Notes: a model not told the origin generated them from the letters alone. A DNA stretch of 64,000 nt from Alkalimarinus sediminis (GCF_026427595.1 NZ_CP101527.1:3219001-3283000), one strand, 5' to 3'. Positions 7,772-17,558 are shown, counted from the stretch's first letter. Numbers and translations: made by a program.

Positions 7772-9208
7772 TTACTTAGCTTTGGTTTTGGCTTGCCTTG
7801 GCTTTCGCTTTTTCTTGGAAAACAACTGATCCAACTCTTCCAACGCTTCACCTGAATAAACCGCCAAATTCTGCATACTTGGTAAAGTATCACGACAGCC
7901 GGTATAACCAAAGTTCAATGAGTCTGCATAGCTTAGGCAAGTGATATTCAAAGCGCCACCATGGGCGATTAGAGATATCGGATACATCGCTTCCAACTTA
8001 GCACCGTTGTAATACAACGGCTCCTTAGGGCCAGGAACATTCGAAATGGTAACGTTAAACGCTGGCCGCATTCGTCCACCCAAACCCGTCAATAACTGAA
8101 GAATGTAAGGAGACATCATCAACATAGTGTATTGATTTAAGGTGTTTCTCGGAAGGCTTTGCAAGTGCTCCTTCGCTATCTGGGTTGACTCTTTAATCGC
8201 CTCTAGTCGCTTAATCGGGTCTGCAATATTAGTGGCCAAACTTGCAATCATAAAACTTATAGCAGTGCCTGTTCCATCATCGTCTGCAGGACGAATATTC
8301 ACCGGTATACCTGCGGTTAGTGCAATTTCCGGCAGGCAATCTCTCTCTAGCAAAAATCGTCTCAATGCACTGCCACTAAGATAGAGTACGATATCATTTA
8401 ATGATGCGTCGGCATCTTTTGCCAACTGTTTTAGTCTATCAAGTGGATACTGCTGTGTCGCAAATCGCCTCTGTGCTTTTACTCGTTTGTTTAGCACTGA
8501 CTGGGGCCCCACAAATGGAGCAGTCAGTTCATCACGCCCTTTAACGGCTGATGCTACCAAACGTGTTATCGCTGAGACTAACTGTGGTGTATTGGAAGCC
8601 TGCTCTTTAACGGCATCAATGGCATGATGAAAAACATCTTGAATAGTTGGCACATGCTCATCGTTAATATTTCTTGGCTTCTTTTTGGGGCCGATACACC
8701 AGGGTGCGAGCATACCGGTTTCGTTGGGGTCGGTGGAGAGTATTTTTTGTAAAAGCCTTACTCCGCTTATCCCATCAATTAAAGAGTGGTGCATTTTGGT
8801 ATAGATCGCGAAGCGATTGTTTTCAAGACCCTCGATGATATGGCACTCCCACAAAGGTCTATTAAAATCGACATGATTGGAGTGCAACCGAGATACCAGA
8901 ATACCGAGTTCTCGCTCTCCACCGGGCTTCGGCAGTGCAGAATGGCGCACATGATAGTCAAGATCGATCTCTTTATCGATCACCCATGTGGGTGCAATCA
9001 ACTTACCCAAAAAGCTCGGATAGGCCAATTTTTGATTCCAAGGTTTTACAACATCAAAGGTGGTTTTCCAACGCTCTAATTGATCTCTTAAATACGTTTT
9101 GGACGCATTTGGAGGCAATGAAAATATTTGTAAGTTTCCTACATGCATTGAAGTCTCTTCCGACTCCACTGCTAACCATGATGCATCAAGAATGTTAATC
9201 CTGCTCAT
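7772..9208 (-). CDS. Wax ester synthase/acyl-CoA:diacylglycerol acyltransferase (WS/DGAT)
   Basis: 478 aa, full length for the bacterial bifunctional family. The catalytic HHxxxDG motif is present as HHSLIDG (His140, His141, Asp145, Gly146). Also seen are the PLWE motif near 118-121, LNDIVLYLSGSALRRFL and the C-terminal NVTISNVPGP motif. It condenses acyl-CoA with fatty alcohols or diacylglycerol to make wax esters or triacylglycerol at the inner membrane surface, feeding lipid inclusions. The start has AGGAGT upstream on the minus strand. Its presence is common in marine hydrocarbon- or lipid-using gammaproteobacteria. Confidence 0.93.
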   Translation of the reverse strand: MSRINILDASWLAVESEETSMHVGNLQIFSLPPNASKTYLRDQLERWKTTFDVVKPWNQKLAYPSFLGKLIAPTWVIDKEIDLDYHVRHSALPKPGGERELGILVSRLHSNHVDFNRPLWECHIIEGLENNRFAIYTKMHHSLIDGISGVRLLQKILSTDPNETGMLAPWCIGPKKKPRNINDEHVPTIQDVFHHAIDAVKEQASNTPQLVSAITRLVASAVKGRDELTAPFVGPQSVLNKRVKAQRRFATQQYPLDRLKQLAKDADASLNDIVLYLSGSALRRFLLERDCLPEIALTAGIPVNIRPADDDGTGTAISFMIASLATNIADPIKRLEAIKESTQIAKEHLQSLPRNTLNQYTMLMMSPYILQLLTGLGGRMRPAFNVTISNVPGPKEPLYYNGAKLEAMYPISLIAHGGALNITCLSYADSLNFGYTGCRDTLPSMQNLAVYSGEALEELDQLFSKKKRKPRQAKTKAK

Positions 9209-9353
9209 TTTTTACTCCTAAATTGATACATCTAACCATGTATTTTTATATCGTCCCTATAACGCGGCGTAATCATACCATCGTACAGAATCGAGTAAAT
9301 TGAAACAGTACCACCTTTGTGAAATAAAGCAGTCTGATGAGCAACCGTTCAGC

Positions 9354-9379
9354 AAAAAGCCCCTTGACCAAAGGGGCTT
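9354..9379 (-). terminator. Rho-independent terminator of aceEF
   Basis: On the minus strand AAGCCCCTT, loop TGGTC or similar, AAGGGGC and a five-T run. It lies about 20 bases after the aceF stop. The region from here to 9208 holds the WS/DGAT promoter, with no clear consensus elements recognised. Confidence 0.85.
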
Positions 9380-9397
9380 AATTTAATGGTGTGCTCG

Positions 9398-11026
9398 CTA
9401 AAGCAATAACTGCCTTAGGTCACCCAACAAAATACCTAGTAAAGCGGTAAATCGAGCAGCATCAGCTCCGTTGATTGCTCGATGATCATAAGACAGAGAG
9501 AGTGGTAACATAAGTCTAGGCAGAAATTCATTACCATCCCAGACAGGCTTAATTGACGCTTTTGATAGCCCGAGAATCGCTACTTCAGGGGTATTAACAA
9601 TGGGGGTAAATGCCGTGCCTCCAATACTCCCCAAGCTTGATATGGTAAAGCACCCTCCTTGAATTTCTGCAGGTTTGAGTTTTTTATCTTTCGCTTTTCC
9701 CGCTAACTCAATACACTCTTCAGCCAGCTGCCACAAACTCTTCTTATCTACATCTCGAATCACTGGCACAACCAAACCGGCCGGGGTATCAACAGCCACA
9801 CCGATATTAACGTAGCGTTTTTGTATCAACTCATGAGAGTCCATATCAATCGAGACATTAAATTGAGGATAACGATTCATCGCATAGGCACATGCTTTCA
9901 GAATAAACGGCAGCGGCGTCAGCTTAGTGCCCTTTGCCTCTGCAGTAGCTTTTTGTGCCTTTCTGAATGCCTCCATATCAGTGATATCAGCTTCATCAAA
10001 CTGAGTCACATGGGGTACATTCAACCAGCTTTTGTGCATATTCTCTGCGGTTAGTTTGTGAATGCGACTTAACGGAGAGCGCTCGATTGGCCCAAACTGA
10101 CTAAAGTCAGGCAGCGTCACCGAAGGTATACCATGACCTACCGTACCCGCTGACACAGGCCCCTGCTTTAACCTCGCTTTAACAAACGACTGAACGTCCT
10201 CTTTTAAGACACGTCCTTTAGGGCCGGTACCCGTCACCTGAACAAGATCAACCCCAAACTCCCTCGCGATTTTTCGCACTGCCGGGCCTGCATGAACTTT
10301 ATGATCAATGCCAGGCTCACCTTGAGGCGCTACTGGTGATGGCTTAACGGGCTCAACTTTGGGTGCTGCCGCTGCTGGCTGAGAGATCGCAGGCTTGTTC
10401 TGACTTTCACTCTCAGTTGAAGCGGTGACGATCTTACCCGCCTTAATACTCAGCTCGGCAATAGGATCACCGGTGCCTACAACATCCCCCTCTTTAATAA
10501 GTAATTGTTGAACAGTGCCGGCATAAGGTGACGGTATTTCCATCGTGGCTTTATCAGACTCCAAGACAACCAGAGTATCTTCTTCTGCAACCACATCACC
10601 AACCTTAATCGATACTTCGACCACGGTTACTTTGTCTGAACCTCCGGTATCAGGAACCGACACAATGTCGACTCGTGGTTCAGATGTTTCAACATTTTGT
10701 GGTGCATTTTTTTCTTCGCTGACGCGAGCCTCAGGCTCAGAAACGTCTGTTCCCTCAGCAGGTTCAGAACTCGTTTCTGCTTTAGATTCAGCAGACTCGA
10801 TCAACAAAATTACGTCACCTTCAGAAACCTTATCCCCTACTGCCAGTTTCATTTCTAACACATCCCCAGCCTCAGATGCGGGGATTTCCATAGTGGCTTT
10901 ATCTGACTCCAACACAATGACAACGTCATCGACTGCAATCGTATCGCCAGCAGCTACACATAACTCAATTACCTCGACATCGGTACTGCCACCAATGTCG
11001 GGAACTTTGATATCACTCTTACTCAT
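9398..11026 (-). CDS. aceF: Pyruvate dehydrogenase E2, dihydrolipoamide acetyltransferase
   Basis: 542 aa with two lipoyl domains (about 3-75 and 120-195; lipoyl lysines K43 and K159, both in ESDKATMEIP), an Ala/Pro-rich linker, a peripheral-subunit-binding domain (about 250-285, GPAVRKIAREFGVD) and a catalytic core (about 310-542). The active-site loop reads DHRAINGADAARF: His515 is kept but the frequent HxxxDG Asp is Asn519. It transfers acetyl groups from E1-bound intermediate to CoA. The acidic spacer between lipoyl domains (80-120) is Glu/Ser rich. It lies 31 bases after aceE in one operon. No lpd (E3) gene is in this window. Confidence 0.95.
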   Translation of the reverse strand: MSKSDIKVPDIGGSTDVEVIELCVAAGDTIAVDDVVIVLESDKATMEIPASEAGDVLEMKLAVGDKVSEGDVILLIESAESKAETSSEPAEGTDVSEPEARVSEEKNAPQNVETSEPRVDIVSVPDTGGSDKVTVVEVSIKVGDVVAEEDTLVVLESDKATMEIPSPYAGTVQQLLIKEGDVVGTGDPIAELSIKAGKIVTASTESESQNKPAISQPAAAAPKVEPVKPSPVAPQGEPGIDHKVHAGPAVRKIAREFGVDLVQVTGTGPKGRVLKEDVQSFVKARLKQGPVSAGTVGHGIPSVTLPDFSQFGPIERSPLSRIHKLTAENMHKSWLNVPHVTQFDEADITDMEAFRKAQKATAEAKGTKLTPLPFILKACAYAMNRYPQFNVSIDMDSHELIQKRYVNIGVAVDTPAGLVVPVIRDVDKKSLWQLAEECIELAGKAKDKKLKPAEIQGGCFTISSLGSIGGTAFTPIVNTPEVAILGLSKASIKPVWDGNEFLPRLMLPLSLSYDHRAINGADAARFTALLGILLGDLRQLLL

Positions 11027-11057
11027 CTCAAGCTCCTCAATATAGGGTCAGTACTCA

Positions 11058-13718
11058 TTAGCGAGTGATTGGGTTTGGCAAGTTACGGTCGATGTTGTAC
11101 TTTCTCATCGCCTCTAGCACCTGCTTCTGCTCAATTTCTCCACGTTTCGATAGCGCTTCTAGTGCTGCTACCACCACAAAGTATCGATCGACTTCAAAAA
11201 AGTGCCGTAGTTTCTCGCGCGTATCACTGCGCCCGAAACCATCGGTACCCAGTACCGTATAGTCGGTCGGTACCATGGCTCTAATTTGCTCGCCATATAA
11301 CTTGATATAGTCACTCGATGCGATCACTGGGCCTTTTCTATCTTTTAAACAACTCGTTACATAGCTCTCTTTAGCTTTCTCTTCTGGGTGCAACATATTC
11401 CACCGACGAATGTGCTGGCCATCTCTTGCTAACTCGTTGAAACTCGTCACACTCCAAATATCCGACCCTACACCAAAGTCCTCTGCTAGCAACTGCGCCG
11501 CAGCTCTTACTTCGTTTAGTATCGTACCACTACCCAAAAGCTGTACATGGAGCTTTTTGCCTTTACCTTTAACTTTAACGTCTTCCAGCAGGTACATGCC
11601 TTTTATGATGCCTTGCTCTACACCCTCAGGCATAGCTGGCTGCTCATAGTTCTCATTCATAATGGTGATGTAGTAATAAACGCTTTCATTCTCGGCGTAC
11701 ATACGCCTTAAACCATCTTGAATAATCACAGCTAATTCATGGGCGTAAGCAGGGTCATATGCCACACAGTTGGGTACAGTGCCCGCTAAAATATGACTAT
11801 GACCATCTTGGTGCTGTAGTCCTTCACCATTGAGTGTGGTACGACCTGCAGTGCCTCCCATTAAGAAGCCCCTGGCACGCATATCACCTGCAGCCCAACA
11901 AAGGTCACCCACTCGCTGAAAGCCAAACATGGAGTAGAAGGTATAGAAAGGAATTAGCGGATAATCACTGGTACTGTAAGCTGTGGCGCAAGCGATCCAG
12001 GCTGCCATTGCACCCGCTTCATTAATGCCCTCTTCCAATATCTGGCCGTTGGCATCTTCACGGTAATACATCATCTGCTCACGATCATGAGGAATATATT
12101 TCTGGCCTTCAGAAGTATAAATCCCCAATTGCCTGAACATACCTTCCATTCCAAAGGTTCGTGCTTCATCTGGCACAATCGGTACAATTCGTTTACCAAT
12201 TCGTTTGTCTTTCGTAAGCGTTGAGAGAATACGAACAAACGCCATAGTCGTTGAAATTTCGCGACCGTTAGAACCTTTCAACTGAGCTTCAAATACGTCA
12301 AGACTAGGGACGGTTAATGGCCGACTATCTTTCCGCCGCTTAGGATAAAAGCCGCCTAACTGCTCACGCTTCTTCCGCATATAGAGCATTTCAGGGCTAT
12401 CTGCCGGTGGGCGGTAGTAAGGAATATCTTTCAACTCTTCATCATTCAACGGTATACCAAAATGGTCACGGAATGACTTTAGAGTATCCATGTCGAGCTT
12501 TTTCAAAGAGTGAGTCGCGTTTTGAGCTTCCCCTGCTTTACCAAAGCCATACCCTTTAATGGTATGAGTCAAAATGACCGTTGGTTGCCCTTTTGTTTTC
12601 ACCGCTTCGTGATAGGCGGCATACACTTTATAGGGGTCATGCCCGCCCCTGTTTAACTGTGCAATATCATCATCAGTTAAGCTCTCTGCAAGTTTTGCCA
12701 GCTCCGGAGAACGGCCAAAGAAATGCTTACGGGTATACGCAGCACCATTACCTTTGAAGTTTTGCAAATCACCATCAACACATTCGTCCATGACTTTTTG
12801 CATAGCACCATGGGTATCGTTCTCAAACAGTGTATCCCAGTGCCGTCCCCAAACAACTTTGATCACATTCCAGCCTGCACCACGGAAGACCCCTTCGAGC
12901 TCTTGAATGATTTTACCGTTACCACGAACCGGACCATCAAGACGCTGCAAGTTGCAGTTCACCACAAAGATCAGATTATCTAGCTTCTCTCGACCTGCCA
13001 GTGAAATGGCACCTAAAGATTCAGGCTCATCAGTTTCGCCATCACCGATAAAGCACCATACCTTCCGGTCTGAGTTATCAACCAATTCACGGTTATGCAT
13101 ATACTTCATGGTGTGAGCTTGATAGATCGCCTGTAGTGGCCCTAAGCCCATTGAAACCGTGGGGAACTGCCAGTAATCAGGCATCAACCATGGATGAGGA
13201 TAAGAAGATAGGCCATTACCATCTACTTCGTTGCGGTAGTTATCCATCTGCTCATCAGAGATACGCCCCTCTAAAAACGAACGGGCATATATACCTGGTG
13301 CAGAGTGACCCTGTATATAGACTAAATCGGAATCGCGAGTCTCATTCCCAGCATTGAAGAAATAGTTAAAGCCTACATCATACATGGTGGCAATAGAGGA
13401 GAAGGTCGATATATGCCCGCCGAGCTCTCCAGGACGCTGGTTCGCACGCAGCACCATCGCCAACGCATTCCAACGGATCAATGACCGAATACGACGCTCC
13501 ATAAACAGGTCGCCGGGCATTCTGGCTTCTTTGGTTGGCGGAATGGTATTTCTAAAAGGTGTGGTAATTGAGTATGGCAGTTGAGCGCCATCTCGCGTCG
13601 CTCTTTCTGAAAGACGTGTAAGTAAATAGTGGGCCCGATCAACCCCTTCATTATCGATCACCGAATCTAGTGACTCTAACCACTCCCGGGTTTCAATCGG
13701 ATCTGAATCCTCGTGCAT
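11058..13718 (-). CDS. aceE: Pyruvate dehydrogenase E1, homodimeric type
   Basis: 886 aa, the usual length of the gammaproteobacterial homodimeric E1. The thiamine diphosphate motif GDGETDEPES...VVNCNLQ and the second-domain loop around PHDREQMMYYREDANGQILEEGINEAGA are intact. It decarboxylates pyruvate and reductively acetylates the lipoyl groups of AceF. First gene of an aceEF operon, with 714 bp of non-coding DNA upstream shared divergently with lutABC. No PdhR-type operator was recognised and no pdhR gene is adjacent. Confidence 0.97.
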   Translation of the reverse strand: MHEDSDPIETREWLESLDSVIDNEGVDRAHYLLTRLSERATRDGAQLPYSITTPFRNTIPPTKEARMPGDLFMERRIRSLIRWNALAMVLRANQRPGELGGHISTFSSIATMYDVGFNYFFNAGNETRDSDLVYIQGHSAPGIYARSFLEGRISDEQMDNYRNEVDGNGLSSYPHPWLMPDYWQFPTVSMGLGPLQAIYQAHTMKYMHNRELVDNSDRKVWCFIGDGETDEPESLGAISLAGREKLDNLIFVVNCNLQRLDGPVRGNGKIIQELEGVFRGAGWNVIKVVWGRHWDTLFENDTHGAMQKVMDECVDGDLQNFKGNGAAYTRKHFFGRSPELAKLAESLTDDDIAQLNRGGHDPYKVYAAYHEAVKTKGQPTVILTHTIKGYGFGKAGEAQNATHSLKKLDMDTLKSFRDHFGIPLNDEELKDIPYYRPPADSPEMLYMRKKREQLGGFYPKRRKDSRPLTVPSLDVFEAQLKGSNGREISTTMAFVRILSTLTKDKRIGKRIVPIVPDEARTFGMEGMFRQLGIYTSEGQKYIPHDREQMMYYREDANGQILEEGINEAGAMAAWIACATAYSTSDYPLIPFYTFYSMFGFQRVGDLCWAAGDMRARGFLMGGTAGRTTLNGEGLQHQDGHSHILAGTVPNCVAYDPAYAHELAVIIQDGLRRMYAENESVYYYITIMNENYEQPAMPEGVEQGIIKGMYLLEDVKVKGKGKKLHVQLLGSGTILNEVRAAAQLLAEDFGVGSDIWSVTSFNELARDGQHIRRWNMLHPEEKAKESYVTSCLKDRKGPVIASSDYIKLYGEQIRAMVPTDYTVLGTDGFGRSDTREKLRHFFEVDRYFVVVAALEALSKRGEIEQKQVLEAMRKYNIDRNLPNPITR

Positions 13719-14432
13719 CAGTTACTCCTGCTGGATCTCATAACGTAAATACGTAAGTGTGTGACAAATGGCGTTATGATTAACGAATACGAACGCAATC
13801 AATACGTATGTACTGGCTAAGAAATACACCACATGCCTAACACGTTTAAATGCAATGAGTAGTCGAAACAATGCTGTAATCCGGCGCACTCACGTACGTA
13901 TCCATCACAACTAATAGAGGTGCTGATTCGCCTACTACCACTGTTTGTCCCTTGGCAACCGGTCAGATCTGGCCAGGTTATCTATTACGAGTCTATTATT
14001 TTTTATGGGTGACTCGTATTAACGTTCAGCGCTTTTCATTATTTGTAATTTGCCCACGGTGTAAACCAACCTACGTTTTTATAAACGCTTTGGTTAATGA
14101 TCATTACCGCATTACTGAAAAGTCGTTGTTAATAAGCTTTCGTTATTCATACAGTGTAGGTCGATTCTTGGTTTTTGCTTAATGAAATAAACAAGTTGGG
14201 AAGATTTTCTAATTTAGCGGGGTTCAACACATATAATTGCTAACCGTTTTAAATAGAATCGACGCTATTGTTGGTTTTTCTACTAATATCTCTTTGATCC
14301 TTCAATATTATTATCGTACAAAATTAGGCGAACAATTACGTTTAGACCAAAGTATGCCTATCTGGTTGAGTTGTTTTTCTCCTACAATCACTCATCCATT
14401 ACATTTAGATCGAACTAGAGCGGGTTACCCCC
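13719..14432. other. Divergent aceE/lutA intergenic region, no convincing gene
   Basis: 714 bp between two divergent operons. Short open frames (13952-14182, TTG start; 14237-14506) have odd composition, no ribosome site and no family resemblance, so they are not called. The stretch is AT-rich towards lutA. An imperfect palindrome centred near 13967 (GGTCAGATCTGGCC, 12 of 14 positions symmetric) could be a regulator site. It should hold promoters for both operons, but no consensus pair stands out. Confidence 0.5.
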
Positions 14433-15197
14433 ATGACAACAACGGCAAATATGTCTGCCAAGCAACAACCCTCACAAGTCTATTTTTTTGGCACCTGTTT
14501 AATTGATCTGTTTTACCCAGAGGCCGGTTTATCTGCCATTGAACTACTTGAACGCGAAGGCATACAGGTGCACTATCCGCAAGCACAAACATGCTGTGGT
14601 CAGCCAGCCTTCAATTCCGGCTACAACGATGAAGCAATAGCGGTTGCGGCTAAGCAAATTGAGCTTTTAAGTGACCCTATTCCAGTTATTGTGCCTTCAG
14701 CCTCTTGCGCCGCGATGATGAAACATCACTATCCGACGTTATTCGAAAACCACCCAATGTCATCTAAAGCAAACGAACTGGCATCTCGTGTCTATGAGCT
14801 AACTGAGTTTCTAGTCAGAGTTCTTGATATATCATTAACAGATAAAGGCACACCGGTAAAAATTGCTATGCATACCTCCTGCAGTGCCCGTCGTGAAATG
14901 GCGGTAACCGAAGACGGTTTCTCTCTAATAAGGCAACTTAAAAACGTTAGCATTGTCGAACCCGAAAGAGCCAGTGAGTGCTGTGGTTTTGGTGGTACCT
15001 TTGCGATTAAACAGCCGGAAATTTCAGCAGCTATGGCAGAGGATAAATGCCAAGCCATACACAACACGGGTGCCTCGAAGATGATTAGCGGAGACTGTGG
15101 CTGCCTGATGAACTTAAACGGCGTGATGGAAAAGACTAATCGAGGCATTAAAGGTGAGCACTTGGCTAGCTTTATTATCGATAGAACCCGCACTTGA
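14433..15197 (+). CDS. lutA: L-lactate oxidation iron-sulfur protein LutA (LldE)
   Basis: 254 aa with two CCG/cysteine-rich domains (DUF224): QTCCGQPAFNSGY in the first half, and SECCGFGGTFAIKQPEIS with DCGCLMNLNG in the second. These motifs bind Fe-S clusters in LutA/GlpC/HdrB-type proteins. With LutB and LutC it forms the cytoplasmic L-lactate dehydrogenase complex that feeds electrons to the respiratory chain. No strong Shine-Dalgarno precedes ATG 14433; a second in-frame ATG lies six codons in. It is followed by lutB with a short spacer. The divergent neighbours aceEF use its product, pyruvate. Confidence 0.9.
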   Translation: MTTTANMSAKQQPSQVYFFGTCLIDLFYPEAGLSAIELLEREGIQVHYPQAQTCCGQPAFNSGYNDEAIAVAAKQIELLSDPIPVIVPSASCAAMMKHHYPTLFENHPMSSKANELASRVYELTEFLVRVLDISLTDKGTPVKIAMHTSCSARREMAVTEDGFSLIRQLKNVSIVEPERASECCGFGGTFAIKQPEISAAMAEDKCQAIHNTGASKMISGDCGCLMNLNGVMEKTNRGIKGEHLASFIIDRTRT

Positions 15198-15256
15198 TTA
15201 ATGAGCAGTCACTCGAACTCAACCGTAATAGATCAGGCAAAATAATAAGAGGCGAA

Positions 15257-16690
15257 ATGAACAATCATTTCAGAGAACAGGCCATCGACGCACTAGCCGA
15301 CCCTCAACTGCGGGATAACTTCCGTGGTGCAATGGACTTTCTGCGGGCTAAACGGCAATCAGCATTTACTGACACCGAAGCACTAAAGCAGCTACGCGCG
15401 CTTGGTCATAAAATAAAAGCCAATACCCTCGCCCGACTTCCCGACCTACTCGAGCAACTAGAACAGAACTGTCTTCAAAACGGCATACAGGTTCACTGGG
15501 CAGAGACTCCTGAGCAGGCATGCGAGGTTATCCATAACATTATCTCTGCGCAAAATGGCCAGCTTGCAGTCAAAGGTAAGTCTATGGTCAGCGAAGAGGT
15601 AGGCCTCAATCACTACCTTGAGAAACGAGGTATTGAGAGCCTTGAATCCGATATGGGGGAGTACATTGTTCAGCTCGCCAATGAAACACCCTCCCACATC
15701 ATCATGCCTGCTATACATAAGAGCAAAGAGCAGATAGCACATCTCTTTGAAGATAAAATTGAGGGCGTCGACTACACCGATAACGTTGATGAACTAATCG
15801 GCACCGGCAGACAAATTCTAAGAGAAAAATTCAGTCAGGCCGACGTGGGTATCTCGGGCGTTAATTTCGCCGTTGCCGAAACTGGCACTCTTTGCTTGGT
15901 CGAAAACGAAGGCAATGGACGAATGTGCACGACCGTTCCCTCAACACATATCGCCATTACAGGCATCGAAAAGGTAGTCGCTACCCTCGATGATATTCCG
16001 CCACTACTGAGCCTACTCACCCGCTCAGCCACAGGTCAAAATATCTCTACCTATTTCAATATGATCAGCTCACCTAGAAAAACAGGTGAAAAAGATGGCC
16101 CTCAAAGCGTTCACTTGGTGCTTCTAGATAACGGTAGAAGCCGCATGTATCAGGATGAAAACCTACAGCAAACCCTAAGATGTATACGCTGTGGCGCCTG
16201 TATGAACCACTGCCCCGTCTATAGTCGAATTGGCGGTCATGCTTATGGGACAGTCTACCCTGGCCCTATTGGTCAAGTTGTAATGCCTCAAATAGATGGC
16301 TTAGACAAACAAGGCGAGATGACCGAAGGCTGCTCTCTCAATGGCGCTTGTGGTGAGGTATGCCCGGTTGAAATCCCCCTGCCTAACCTGATCCGCAAAC
16401 TAAGAGAACAAAAATCCGCCAAGCCTGACGGTCATGCACTAACCCCAGGCGCTGGATCACAACGAAAGCCAAAAGAGGCATTTGCTTGGTCACTTTGGCA
16501 AACCCTTTACGGGCAACCTTGGCTATATCGATTCGTCACCAAAATGGCCACCCGACTCCGACATGCCAGCCCACGCGCCATAGGCGGTTGGACTCGCTAC
16601 CGAACAGCCCCTAAGCCCGCACCGAAGTCACTCCATGAATTGATGTCACAACGAGCAGAGGCTAACCAGACCGATGGAGCATCAAAATGA
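15257..16690 (+). CDS. lutB: L-lactate oxidation iron-sulfur protein LutB (LldF)
   Basis: About 477 aa from ATG 15257, chosen over the in-frame TTG at 15194 because AGAGG sits about 5 bases upstream and the length then matches LutB. N-terminal LUD-type domain (about 60-300, including GVNFAVAETGTLCLVENEGNGR), then two ferredoxin motifs: CIRCGACMNHCPVY beginning at Cys309 and CSLNGACGEVCPVE beginning at Cys359. The C-terminal extension carries the DUF3390-like tail. Electron-transfer subunit of the LutABC lactate oxidase. It overlaps lutC by 4 bases (ATGA). Confidence 0.93.
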   Translation: MNNHFREQAIDALADPQLRDNFRGAMDFLRAKRQSAFTDTEALKQLRALGHKIKANTLARLPDLLEQLEQNCLQNGIQVHWAETPEQACEVIHNIISAQNGQLAVKGKSMVSEEVGLNHYLEKRGIESLESDMGEYIVQLANETPSHIIMPAIHKSKEQIAHLFEDKIEGVDYTDNVDELIGTGRQILREKFSQADVGISGVNFAVAETGTLCLVENEGNGRMCTTVPSTHIAITGIEKVVATLDDIPPLLSLLTRSATGQNISTYFNMISSPRKTGEKDGPQSVHLVLLDNGRSRMYQDENLQQTLRCIRCGACMNHCPVYSRIGGHAYGTVYPGPIGQVVMPQIDGLDKQGEMTEGCSLNGACGEVCPVEIPLPNLIRKLREQKSAKPDGHALTPGAGSQRKPKEAFAWSLWQTLYGQPWLYRFVTKMATRLRHASPRAIGGWTRYRTAPKPAPKSLHELMSQRAEANQTDGASK

Positions 16691-17376
16691 GTTCAGCAAA
16701 AGCCAATATTCTTAATCGACTTCGTTCGGCCACAACGCCATCATCAACAACGAAAAGCGATACTCAATCGATTTCGACTAGCTGGAAACCGCCGGGTTAT
16801 GATCAACCTGAACGTTTTGCACGGTTCAAAGAGGCGCTACAGGCATCTCATGCAGAGATCATCGAAACCTCAGAAGATGAGTGGCCAAAACAACTAATGG
16901 AGATCGCGGCATCAAAATGTATTGCGCAGTGGCTGTACAACCCATCATCTGAAAGCGGCTTGCGTTTAGAACAGCAGGTCGTTGCGACCACCCAATGTAA
17001 TATACAACTAATACCCTACGACCAACCGGTAGAGTCCTTTAAAACTGAGCTCTTTAACCAGATAGATGCATCCTTTACCGATGTAGAGGCAGGCATTGCA
17101 GAAACAGGCACTCTTGTTTTATTGCCTGACCAAGACGAGCCAAGGCTAATGTCGTTAGTACCCCCTATCCATATCGCACTATTTCGTGAATCAACATTAC
17201 TAAATAGTTTTTCTGAACTTATCGCTCAACAACAGTGGTCAACCCAAGGCATGCCCACCAACGCATTGCTAATATCTGGCCCTTCTAAAACGGCAGATAT
17301 CCAGCAGACACTCGCCTATGGCGCACATGGTCCTAAAGAGCTCATAGTGCTTGTTATCAGAGACATCCAAACCTAA
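16687..17376 (+). CDS. lutC: Lactate utilization protein LutC (LldG), LUD domain
   Basis: 229 aa single LUD (DUF162) domain: DVEAGIAETGTLVLLPDQDEPRLMSLVPPIHI is the conserved core and GPSKTADIQQTLAYGAHGPKELIVLVI the C-terminal signature. The first 35 residues are Ser/Thr-rich and probably disordered. The start overlaps the lutB stop, so the genes are coupled. Third subunit of the LutABC complex. No lactate permease (LldP/LutP) or LldR regulator lies next to the operon. Confidence 0.92.
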   Translation: MSSAKANILNRLRSATTPSSTTKSDTQSISTSWKPPGYDQPERFARFKEALQASHAEIIETSEDEWPKQLMEIAASKCIAQWLYNPSSESGLRLEQQVVATTQCNIQLIPYDQPVESFKTELFNQIDASFTDVEAGIAETGTLVLLPDQDEPRLMSLVPPIHIALFRESTLLNSFSELIAQQQWSTQGMPTNALLISGPSKTADIQQTLAYGAHGPKELIVLVIRDIQT

Positions 17377-17558
17377 TGATTGATTTATGAGTCTCCTTCA
17401 AATTATTTATGCACACCTATTCACATTTATAACGCATCAATACCTTTGCTACGGCACAAGCTGTTAATATAACTTCGATACTTATAAAAACACCCAATCC
17501 ATGCCAATGATTGCATAGTTAAAGGCGCTTATATTGGCTAGCGAATGGGAAACAAAGT

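Noticed and set aside
10545-11045. 166-aa open frame antisense to aceF
   Set aside because: Ser/Thr-rich shadow of the Ala/Glu-rich lipoyl linker region on the other strand.
13952-14182. 76-aa open frame in the aceE-lutA spacer
   Set aside because: TTG start, no ribosome site, no family resemblance and AT-driven composition. Treated as non-coding.
13719-14432. PdhR/LldR-type operator (TGGT-N3-ACCA)
   Set aside because: Looked for on both strands; no acceptable match, only an imperfect longer palindrome.
14237-14506. 89-aa open frame overlapping the lutA start
   Set aside because: Runs into lutA in another frame, no ribosome site; codon pattern does not resemble neighbours.
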